From contig JAJEKV010000027.1 of the NCBI GenBank assembly GCA_021234155.1, positions 17,208,891-17,272,890 on the forward strand: a stretch of DNA of 64,000 nucleotides, in the 5' to 3' direction. This document shows, in pieces, positions 1 to 7,891 of this stretch. Made by a program: the position numbers and the translations under genes. The stretch is from Isoetes taiwanensis. Its lineage: Eukaryota; Streptophyta; Lycopodiopsida; Isoetales; Isoetaceae. Below the pieces are notes generated by a model, which was not told the DNA's origin, did no database searches, and saw nothing but the letters and a program-made list of their open reading frames with translations. Position 1 is the stretch's first letter. Each line of letters begins with the position of its first letter.

Positions 1-547
1 GCAACTTGCTCCCTTTTGATGCATCTAAGTAACTTCTTACTCGACATGCATTGCATTATAGGTGTCACTTGCTTACCTGAGATTTCTATGATTTTCCCGT
101 TGGGCACCGTGAGCTTCACCTTCCCCTCCCCACAATCTATTTGTGCTTTTGCTGGGTGGAGGTATTCCATACCTATGATGAGGTCATACTTTCCTATGTT
201 CATGATCTCTACGCCCATTTCAATGCTGATACCAGGTAAGTCTATATTGAAATTCACCCTCTTGCCGGCAGTGTGCCTGATGTGGGCTTAGACTTCACTG
301 TTTTCAATTTTAGCATTTCGGCCATCCTTGGTGATGCGAAATTGTGGGAACTGCCACAGTCTATGAGGACTATAAAAGATTTGGCGGCTATTTTACCAAT
401 TGTTGATATTACTTGGTACTGGCTCTCTGCGCTTTCTGTATCTATGGCGGCAAAGATGTGACACTCACCATGGATATAGTCGCGTCCTTCGTCCTCCTCT
501 TCTTCTGTTGGGGTCTCCCAACCTCCCATTTCCGCAAGTCTTTGCAT
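1..547 (-). pseudogene. E1 aspartic protease (retropepsin) region, frameshifted and cut by window edge
   Basis: This is the Ty3/gypsy protease that would mature the Gag-Pol polyprotein. From 547 to 254 one frame reads through [20 protein letters not shown], the retropepsin active-site segment. The family normally has D-T/S-G here and E2 has [11 protein letters not shown], so E1 carries Asp-Cys-Gly. Around base 260-280 the frame shifts, and the minus strand of 1-250 continues with IGKYDLIIGMEYL and a following IDC motif, matching E2's [13 protein letters not shown] and HIDC. The shifted frame and the altered active-site triad suggest a non-functional copy. RT sequence would follow to the left. 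Confidence 0.75.
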
Positions 548-868
548 TCATCACTTAACGGATAGACCAGTTGTGTTCTACGCCCGATTTGGAAGCACCG
601 GAAGCTTCTGTTTTTTCTATACATTCCTGCCGCTTTTCTTTGGAATGGAGTTGAGGAACCGCTTGACTGCCTTTGAATAATTAGAGCCTCCCCTTTGTCC
701 TTTATCTTTGAAGTCGACCCTTTTCTCTCACGGCCGTTTCCATTGATTTCCGGTGTATGGTGTCTTGGCGGTGTGGATTTGTTTGCTCTCTGACTCGGCC
801 TCCATATGCTTTTCCTTTGTCATACCACTGCTTGGGTTCACTTTTCTGGGGTCCTGTCTCTTGTAGGC
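548..868 (-). other. E1 gag-protease linker with degenerate zinc-knuckle region
   Basis: Between the recognisable gag and protease segments there is no long open frame. A short minus-strand stretch near 550-620 contains RCFQIGRRTQ followed by a later Cys. This resembles a frameshifted or mutated CCHC nucleocapsid knuckle, but the full Cys-Cys-His-Cys pattern cannot be read in one frame. Confidence 0.35.
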
Positions 869-1815
869 TCACTGCCTTCGCTTCCGCCTCGACGATCTTG
901 GCCTTGGGTTCAGGGCTCTGACTATCTTCCGTAGGTCCTCATTCAGGCCCTCCACATAGCCTTCCACTGCTCTTCTCTCGCTGAGTTTTGGCACATATAG
1001 CCTCAACCTCATGAACTCTTCCGTATATTTAAATGCATTTTGTTCCCCTGTTGTAACCTGTGGAATGCTTGCATCTGATGGCACTTGTGTTCTCTTGGGA
1101 CATAGTGCTTTTTGAAGGCCCTTGCGAACTTTGTGAACCTGCACTTGTCTTTGCTCATTCCATGGGCTTTAGCATAGCCCCTCCACCAAATACGGGCTGC
1201 CCCTTTCAAGTTAGCGGTGGCTACCCTGCCCTTGTCTTTGTCTTTCATGCCGTAAGCATTTCCGTACTCACTCATCTCGTCTAGCCATGCTTCGGCTTCC
1301 ATTCCTGATCTGTTTTCGCCGGAAAACTGTTCCAGCTTGCGTGCCTTCCACACGTTACTCAAGGCCGAGTCGACCTTCTTCTGGTAGTCGGATTGGCCTG
1401 GCTGCTTTGCCGTTACTCTTTCTTCCCTTCGGGCAGTTCCTCCTGTTTCATCCTCAGACTCAGAGCTTGAGTCCGAGCTGTCTGAAGAGCTGGAGCTAGA
1501 AGATCTGCGCCGGCTCCTCTTTTTATCTTTTTCTTTGTGCTGAGAACGGGCCTCTGGGGGTTCCACATTCTGGTCCTGCCTGTTTCTTCCCCTGCCTGCC
1601 AACATGGCTTTGATTTCTCGCAGATCTGACCTCATCTGCGAGATTTCTTCCTCCGGTGTCGGTGCGTAATACTCCTCGAATAGATTACGAGGTTGGAATT
1701 GTCTGAGTGGTGTCTGATCGCCTTGGGCTTGGAATTCAAGGTCGACATTCCTGGCTGTTCTAACTGCACCTATTACATTAGCACCATTTATCATGAGTTC
1801 TTTTATTGGTTGCAT
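869..1815 (-). pseudogene. E1 gag (capsid domain), one frameshift
   Basis: Structural Gag protein of a Ty3/gypsy element, which would form the cytoplasmic virus-like particle. The first ATG of this frame is at 1815 (Met-Gln-Pro-Ile). A Ser/Glu-rich low-complexity stretch is followed by the retrotransposon gag domain with WLDEMSEYGNAYGMKDKDKG and ARIWWRGYAKAHGMS. The first frame ends at 1009, and the conserved continuation (FMRLRLYVPKLSERRAVEGY) sits in another frame from about 1060 down to 869, so there is a frameshift near 1040-1060. E2 gag has the matching WLDEMKEFGKSYGMTEKD and FMRLRLYVPGMNEKRAVEGY. No separate upstream promoter is visible, so expression is presumably from the LTR. Confidence 0.85.
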
Positions 1816-1958
1816 TAAGTGTTTGAATGATATGATTGTTAAGACAACGATACCAAAAAGACATTTAAAATGCAATTCAAAAGATCTTACATTTTTTATT
1901 AATATATAGCCGATATATATTCACTTAATACAATAGTCATGATTTTCATTACATTGAT

Positions 1959-3479
1959 TTACTGATAGTCTGGGTGATCGTCAAGGAACTTCTTTACTTG
2001 GGCTGTACCTACTGTACTTTCCAAGTTCCTGAGTATATCCCTCGATGATCCCCCTCGGATGGCAAATGCTAGCTCTTCCACCCGTCTATCGGAGGTATGA
2101 GCTGCTGTTACTACCAACCTACCTTGTCGAAGGTGGGGTACCGCAAAGTCGAAAATGCCCAAGGCTGTTTTTCGCTTCACCAAAATGACATGGTCGACTT
2201 TTTCTGATAGCCGTGCGTGCATGCCAAATTCCGAAAGTGCTACTAGCATCTGCACAGCTTCCTCTCCGCGTGGGCTGAAGCGCTTGTGAAATATTATTAT
2301 TCTACCGTCCGTTAGGAGCGGAAGATAATATTTGAGTGCTGCTCCCGGTACTCCTCCCCGTGCTCCTGAGGTACCCCTGTGCCTTGATGCATACTGATCG
2401 ACCGGTACTTGAACTAATTCCTTGTAATCCTGGAAGAGCGTTCGTACACTTGTCAAGTTTGTGGCTCTCCCTTGGAATTTTGATACTTGTTCTTGCGAAG
2501 AAGAAGACTCCCCTTGAAGTACTCTTGTTGTCTTCCCCCTTATTCCCATCTACTCCTGAAGTGCCACAAACTCCTCCTCGGTAGGGAGTTCTTCCGTCAT
2601 CATGCCTCTGATAGTGCCATAGGCTTCAATGTCTGACATGGTGTGTCCTGTGTATGTAGCTGCCTCTCGTACTTGCACCGGAAAGTCTTCCGTTTCTTGG
2701 TCGATGAAGTCTTCTAAATCCGACTGTTGCCGTAGAAGGTGAAGGAGTTCGTCGACGCGGTAGCCTCTGTCCCTGCATTCGGGGAGGTTTTTGATGTCGT
2801 TTAGCAACAAGTATTCTTGGCCTTCGACTATGATCGGTGCTAGACTTGTTATTCCCAGCCCGATTGATTGTGCAATCCTCGGGGTGGTCCTGTCAGCTTT
2901 GAAGCGGGTGATGTCTTGTTCTGCTTCACGGCGTTCCTCCTCTGGGTCCACATCCATGTCATCCTCACTTTCCTGCTCGGAGTCCCCACTTTCTTCGGAT
3001 GCTTCTGCTATGGTCTGTTCATACTCAAGCAGTAGTCATTCGTCTGCTGCTGCGTCCAAGGGTGTGATCTCAAGTGGCTGAATTGATGGTTCGCCTACTA
3101 CGATTTCGGCCCTATAGACTAGATATAGCGCTAAGGCTATGTTGTAAGAGAATTTTTTTTTCCTATTGCTGGTTAGGGTCATGTAGCCGGGTAAGCGGTT
3201 GGTTCGGTTTTGCAATACTTTGGCAATGTTGGGTACATGACTAAGGGCTGTTTGCAATGCGGTCTTTGGTACAAAGTATCCTATGCATGGTGGTATTTCT
3301 TGCAAGCTAGGAACTACTTTCTCTTGGAATTCTTGCAGGACTTGCTGGTGGAAGGGATTGGAGTTCAGGGTTGCCGACAAGTCAAATTCTTTTTGAAAGA
3401 CTTGGAATACTATGTTAACATCTACCTCAGCAATGTGGGGAGAGGCGCTGTACCAACTGATGAAGGATTCTGTAGCCAT
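1959..3479 (-). pseudogene. E1 accessory frame, unknown function, two in-frame stops
   Basis: A single reading frame of about 506 codons starts at ATG 3479 and ends at 1959. It is interrupted by TGA at 3036-3038 and TAG at 2550-2552, so it is either one nonsense-damaged gene or three short ones. I do not recognise the product. Its middle part has AQSIGLGITSLAPIIVEGQE followed by YLLLNDI and later DFIDQE. Its C-terminal part has a YYLPLLTDGRIIIFHKRFSP segment and VILVKRKTALGIF. Both segments match the accessory frame of E2 (38159-39585: QSIGL, GQEYLLLDDI, DFID, GQVLFIARDLGPEAEA, YVLVRRDLAL) in the same order. It lies between the H3-like ORF and gag in both elements, so it is a conserved element-specific protein rather than chance sequence. 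Confidence 0.7.
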
Positions 3480-3780
3480 GGCGAGGAGCGTGCTGCCGAT
3501 ATCAAACGGAACTGCGAGCGCTGGAGGGAGCTGGGAGATCGCCTTGGGCGCAGGAGCAATTCTGTAGTTGTGGTTTAGGAGTTATGAGGGTATATATAGG
3601 GAATTTGTACCCTAAAATTTTTAGGGTTTCTAAAACTCTTGATATTTGGGATGAAGGCTGATGTTTCTAGGTTAATTTGGAGCTAGAAGTGGCTTGTCTA
3701 CAGATTTAGGGTTCTAATGCAACAAATTTTGGCCGATTTGGATATGTGTAGCTCAATTTATGGACCTGGAAAGGTCGGAC

Positions 3781-3850
3781 GCCTCTAAGAGTGCGCGAGG
3801 GGGGTGTTAGGTTGGGACCTAAGTGGCCTCTGGCGCACTCTTGGAGGTAT
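3781..3850. repeat. E1 hairpin repeat, copy 1
   Basis: One of five related ~70-bp imperfect palindromes around the E1 H3-like gene. The outer arms are CTCTAAGAGTGCGCGAG and GGCGCACTCTTGGAGG, and the inner arms are GTTAGGTTGGGACCTAA. This copy lies downstream (in element sense) of the H3-like ORF and is the least regular inside. Confidence 0.85.
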
Positions 3851-3990
3851 TGGTCTATCTCTGCCTAATGGATGCCAAGAATCAGCTGGAAGGGGTAAAT
3901 TCCTATTAATTTTCTTCCTAAATGCAAGTTTCTTTGTTTATTTACTACGTTTGGAGCAAGTAGGGCTAATCAAGGGCCCAGTTGGCTGAA

Positions 3991-4060
3991 TCACTCTAAG
4001 AGTGCGCGAGGAGGGGGTTAGGTTGGGACCTAACTGTGCTCTGGCGCACTCTTGGAGGTG
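3991..4060. repeat. E1 hairpin repeat, copy 2
   Basis: Same palindrome family: outer arms ACTCTAAGAGTGCGCGAG and GGCGCACTCTTGGAGGT, inner GTTAGGTTGGGACCTAAC. It ends about 140 bases beyond the stop codon of the H3-like ORF (stop at 4201-4203). Confidence 0.88.
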
Positions 4061-4200
4061 TTGGCCAAAATGTCGCATTTGCTCCAGATCTAATACTGTA
4101 CCTGATGAAATACACATTTTTAAATGACTATATATCTTTATTATTCAAAATTTTCATACATTACATATAACCCTGTCAGTTACAAAAAGTAGCTTCTGTT

Positions 4201-5385
4201 CTATCTATCTGTCCTCTTGATGGATTTAGCCAGTCTCATATCCTTTGGTTGAAGTGTGACCCTTTTTGCATGGAGCGTGCACGCCAGTGAGTCCTCGAAG
4301 TGTTGCACTACTTCCATCTCTGCTGCTTCTTGTAAAGCGAGTAACATGTCGTTGGTTACTCGCTTGTTGGGGTCGAATTCCCACAAGATTTCTCGGACGA
4401 ACCTCTGGAATGCTGCTCTCGGGATCAGAAATCCGTAGCTCCTTTGGAAGTGGCGGATTTCTCTCAGGGCTCTTGCAAAAGGGAAGTCTTGAGATCTCTT
4501 CATAAGCTTCTTCGGGGGCTCTGGAAGCTCTGGTGGAGGTATCAGCTGGAATGCCTCTCGTGTTGGCCGCCCTCCTTCGACATACCTTACCCTGTGTGCC
4601 TCGTAGTATGCAGTATACTCGGCGTGCATCTTTTTGTATATCGTATAGTCTGCTAGCTCCTTCTTGTATCTCCTCTCGGGCCCTAGAGTGTAAGAGTCTC
4701 TGGCCGTCTTATTTGCCTTCTTTGCGGTTGCTTTCTCCTCGCCTAGCTTCTTTGCCTCTTGCCATTCTGAAAACGGTGGGGGTAGCGGCGGGGGTAGCTC
4801 AACCTGCGTCTCTGCCGGGTCCTGATCTGGGAGTGGTTCTTCCTCCAGGGGTTCATCTGTGTCAAGACGAGGGTTAGGCTGCTTCTGTGAGGATTCTCCG
4901 GTTCCGAGAAGCACTGCCTCCAAGAAATCTGCTACATCACCAGTATCTTCTGACGAGGATGGAGGTTGTTCGCCCTCGGTTGGCTCGTTTATGGCTACGC
5001 TGGCCGAGGTCCTCCTCTTCTTAGGCCGGGGTTCTTCAGTCATTACCCTTTTTCCTTTCGGGTCGGGTTCCTCCCTATTCTTGGTCCTCTGCTCTCGCCA
5101 TTGGTCGTCCTCCGCCTCTGCGACTTCTTCATCTATGTTCCTTCTCGCCTTCTCCTCCTTTCTCTTGGCCCTTTCTTCCCTTCTCCTTGCCTTTTCTTCT
5201 TTCTTCCTGGCCTTTTCTTCTTTCCTGCGCCTCTTTTCCAAGTTCCTATAATACCTAGGCCGCCTCTCCATGTCAGCCTTCAGTTTTTCGTCAGCATCTT
5301 TGAGCTTCTGTTCGGCTGCGAGTACATGGGCGCTGGGCTTATCATCCTTCTTGGGCTTACGGGCGGTCTGTTTTGTTCTAGCCAT
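4201..5385 (-). CDS. Histone-H3-tail / H3-fold fusion protein carried by retrotransposon E1 (394 aa)
   Basis: Uninterrupted 394-codon frame with its ATG at 5385. Residues 2-10 are ARTKQTARK, identical to the first nine residues of the mature histone H3 tail, including Lys4 and Lys9. The residue at the Ser10 position is Pro. Residues ~25-82 are a Lys/Glu/Arg-rich, probably coiled-coil segment. The middle is acidic and proline-rich with nuclear-localisation-like clusters (PKKRR). Residues 301-394 align without gaps to the H3 histone fold: ARALREIRHFQ (alphaN), FLIPRAAFQRFVREI (alpha1), [18 protein letters not shown] (alpha2), LHAKRVTLQPKDMRLAKSI (alpha3). The alphaN/alpha1 wording EIRHFQ and LIPRAAF recalls plant CenH3, but loop 1 has canonical H3 length. 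The conserved Cys, His, Arg and Asp of the H3-H3' interface are present. Likely nuclear; it may mimic or join nucleosomes. Function is inferred. Confidence 0.9.
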   Translation of the reverse strand: MARTKQTARKPKKDDKPSAHVLAAEQKLKDADEKLKADMERRPRYYRNLEKRRRKEEKARKKEEKARRREERAKRKEEKARRNIDEEVAEAEDDQWREQRTKNREEPDPKGKRVMTEEPRPKKRRTSASVAINEPTEGEQPPSSSEDTGDVADFLEAVLLGTGESSQKQPNPRLDTDEPLEEEPLPDQDPAETQVELPPPLPPPFSEWQEAKKLGEEKATAKKANKTARDSYTLGPERRYKKELADYTIYKKMHAEYTAYYEAHRVRYVEGGRPTREAFQLIPPPELPEPPKKLMKRSQDFPFARALREIRHFQRSYGFLIPRAAFQRFVREILWEFDPNKRVTNDMLLALQEAAEMEVVQHFEDSLACTLHAKRVTLQPKDMRLAKSIKRTDR

Positions 5386-5605
5386 TGTATAACAGTGTTC
5401 AATTCGGAGCAGGGCGCCAAAAGATCGGCTATCGGAAGGAGCTCGCGGGATGACTTGAGAAACCCTAAAAAAAATGAGCCTATATCCCGTAATTTATAGG
5501 GTTTAATTTTACGGTTCGGTCGAATTGGTCGTCTGGTTGGTTTGCTGGCGAAACTCTCCCCATCTGGGATGAAATTGGGGTCTTGTTCGGTCCTCTTCCT
5601 TCGAA

Positions 5606-5675
5606 CACCTCTAAGAGTGCGCGAGGAGGGGGTTAGGTCCGGACCTAACTATGCTCTGGCGCACTGTTGGAGGTG
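5606..5675. repeat. E1 hairpin repeat, copy 3 (most regular)
   Basis: CACCTCTAAGAGTGCGC pairs with GCGCACTGTTGGAGGTG, enclosing a perfect inner palindrome GTTAGGTCCGGACCTAAC. It lies in the leader between the primer binding site and the H3-like ORF. Either strand would fold into a long stem. Confidence 0.9.
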
Positions 5676-5816
5676 TTGGCCTTCTGTGCTCCAAACCATC
5701 CAATTTACACAATTTTCATGACGTTTCCCACTAATTCAAGCATTTTAAGCAAGATTCTATTATTATCTTTACCATTAGTGTAAGTTATGATCAATTTTTG
5801 AGGTCACTTTTAGGGA

Positions 5817-5886
5817 CCCCTCTAAGAGTGCGCGAGGAGGGTGTTAGGTTGGAACCTAACTATGCTCTGGTGCACTCTTGGAGGTG
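5817..5886. repeat. E1 hairpin repeat, copy 4
   Basis: Same family in the leader: arms CCCCTCTAAGAGTGCGCGAG and GGTGCACTCTTGGAGGTG, inner GTTAGGTTGGAACCTAAC. The spacing to copies 3 and 5 is about 210 bp. Confidence 0.9.
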
Positions 5887-6023
5887 TTGTTCCAAAAATG
5901 ACTTGTACTTAATGTTTTTCGATGTTTTAACATACAATCTAGCTATTTCGAGCTTTTTAATTGGAATTTCATCTTTTATTTTACCATTTGGAGTTTCTAA
6001 GGTCAAGTTCTAGGGTTCATATC

Positions 6024-6092
6024 CACTCTAAGAGTGCGCGAGAGACCCATTAGGTCTGGACCTAATATGCTCCTGGCGCACCCTTGGAGGTG
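6024..6092. repeat. E1 hairpin repeat, copy 5
   Basis: Leader copy nearest the primer binding site: arms CACTCTAAGAGTGCGCGAG and GGCGCACCCTTGGAGGTG, inner ATTAGGTCTGGACCTAAT. The inner palindrome carries paired changes relative to copy 3 (G..C to A..T at its ends), so base pairing is preserved. Confidence 0.88.
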
Positions 6093-6330
6093 TCGGCCGA
6101 AAGTGCCTGAAATTTAGTAGGCTCTCTTAGGTACTTTTCTTCTATTTGTTCTATCTTACTTATGTTCTCTAATTATCCTACTCCTAGATAATTGCTAACT
6201 CTACCCCGGGAAAAAAAATTTCCCGCTACTCGAGGTTTGTGCTTGGGCTTTTATCTCCAAGACTGAATGTCTAGATTAGTTAGTTCCTATAGGGTTTCGG
6301 TCAGTGCTCGATCCTGGTCTGCCAAGATCA

Positions 6331-6344
6331 GAGCTCTGATACCA
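6331..6344 (-). other. E1 primer binding site (initiator tRNA-Met type)
   Basis: The minus strand reads TGGTATCAGAGCTC two bases after the LTR end, the usual plant initiator tRNA-Met primer site for minus-strand cDNA synthesis. This fixes the orientation: 6346-7891 is the 5' LTR. Confidence 0.9.
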
Positions 6345-6345
6345 T

Positions 6346-7891
6346 TGTGACGGCCCCGGCTCATATACGATGCCCCAATCGTATACAAACTGGAGATCAT
6401 CCCTCAAACCAGCATCTGCCCGCTGATGTGAGGCCGTCCACCTAACATCGGGCTTTCGATGGTGGCCAAGAACCCGACGGGGAAGAATGGACGCCTGTCT
6501 CCCTCGGGATCGACCTAGCAATGGAAGCATAAACGAAACATGAGCACATGACATCAATCAATAATAAACATACCCACCTCGAAGGGTGGTCCACCATATC
6601 ACAGTAGCTGCATCACATATCAGTACATCACATAACATAGGGAAGATCCTACCCAAGCTCGGACTGATGGGGATCGACTGACGGCTTGGGGTCTCCAGAT
6701 AACAATGCAGACAGAATTCATGGCAGTTGGATTTGGCTGGCATAGGAACATGGCCGTTGGGTAGTCCACTCCATCCGCCCCTCCTGTGCATACTTTCCAG
6801 ATAGGCTGAAAAGTATTGGAGCCTGACCGTAGCCTGCCGGGTGAATAGCCAGAGGGGCTACTGCTACTGGGTTGCATCTCCCTAGCCCCGATGAGGCGGG
6901 AGGGGATTACTCCCCTCCAGAAGGTTCATGCCAATCACAGGCGAGCCAGAGAGCCACTGCTCGTATACGACTTGAACCCCTAGGAGACGACGCATCGCCC
7001 AAGAGGTGTCGAGCCCATACCCTGCCCTCACGCAGTGCCAGGGTATTAGGCCTGGCTCACAACGTTCCCCGGCCGTCGCTACGCACCAGAGGGATCAACC
7101 GTGATTAGACAAGACCTCCCTTGTCAGCCGGTCTAGCTCCACCAGCTACAGCCAGGCGGGCTCTTATGCACAGGCCGCATTAATTGGGAATTAATGGGCT
7201 AAAACTAGGATCATCCAACTACTTGGGCTCTGGGTCTCTACCCCCCTTCCCCATACACAAGAGTGGCGCATAGAATGTCACAATATCATCACAACAAAAC
7301 GGAAATAATAGAATACATCACCTAATCATACATGGTTAGGTTCCTTTGTTAGTATCTATCATTCTTAGGCTGTAGGGGTCGCCTATAGCTAAGAATGAAT
7401 ACTAATCCTATGGAATGAGGGCTGAAAACTCGGATCTAACTATCAGATCAACCACTAACCCGCTTCTTGACTGTCTCCCACTCCTCTGAAGGCGTCCATG
7501 CTGCTGAATCTCGAGATTGCTGGCTTGGATCGAGCTGCAACTAAGGAATTCCGGTTCCTCTGCTACTGTTCAAGCGAAAAGCCGTCCAATGCTGCTCCAA
7601 TCCGACTTGTAGGGGCTGGGAACTGAAAGGGTTTCCCTTTTAGGGTTTATGCCCCTTTATCCCCACGAATTTAGGGTTGGGCCCTTTTTGGTCAATGGGC
7701 TATTGCCACATGGCAAAAGTATATTATATTCACATGTGGCCTTAACATGTGCAATATAATGGTCACAAGGTTGTACCCTAGGGTACTACCCCTTTATGGT
7801 CGATGTGTACATGTCGTCTGAGTCGACATGTACTAGTGACGTGTCAGTATAATATACGTATTCATACCATATATTATCCTGGAACGTCACA
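6346..7891 (-). repeat. E1 5' long terminal repeat
   Basis: 1546 bp bounded by TGTGACG at 6346 and CGTCACA ending at 7891, an inverted 7-bp terminus. It holds the block TCCACTCCATCCGCCCCTCC at 6765-6784, which also occurs in the E2 and E3 LTRs, and a GTGCACAGGCCGCA-like block near 7160. The CGTCACA terminus is shared with E2 and E3. Promoter and poly(A) elements should lie here, but I cannot place them firmly. Confidence 0.9.

Larger units (their letters stand above)
1..7891 (-). mobile_element. Ty3/gypsy LTR retrotransposon E1 (5' part, continues past left edge)
   Basis: On the minus strand the order is 5' LTR (6346-7891), a tRNA-Met type primer binding site (6331-6344), a leader with hairpins, a histone-H3-like ORF (4201-5385), an accessory frame (1959-3479), gag (869-1815) and the start of an aspartic protease (1-547). 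RT, RNase H, integrase and the 3' LTR would lie left of base 1. The element belongs to the same lineage as E2 (30219-43376), with the same gene order and recognisably homologous accessory and gag proteins, but its LTR and leader are strongly diverged. gag, protease and the accessory frame each carry a stop or frameshift, while the H3-like frame does not. The flank after the LTR starts GATTA (7892-7896), so a 5-bp target duplication should read GATTA at the unseen left end. Confidence 0.9.

Noticed and set aside
4201-5385. E1 H3-like protein as a true centromeric histone
   Set aside because: Far longer than CenH3, canonical loop 1 length, and located inside a retrotransposon; only short stretches recall CenH3.
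4859-5499. Long plus-strand frames opposite the H3-like gene
   Set aside because: Low-complexity Ser/Leu/Phe translations caused by the reverse of Lys/Glu/Arg-rich codons; no domain and no start context.
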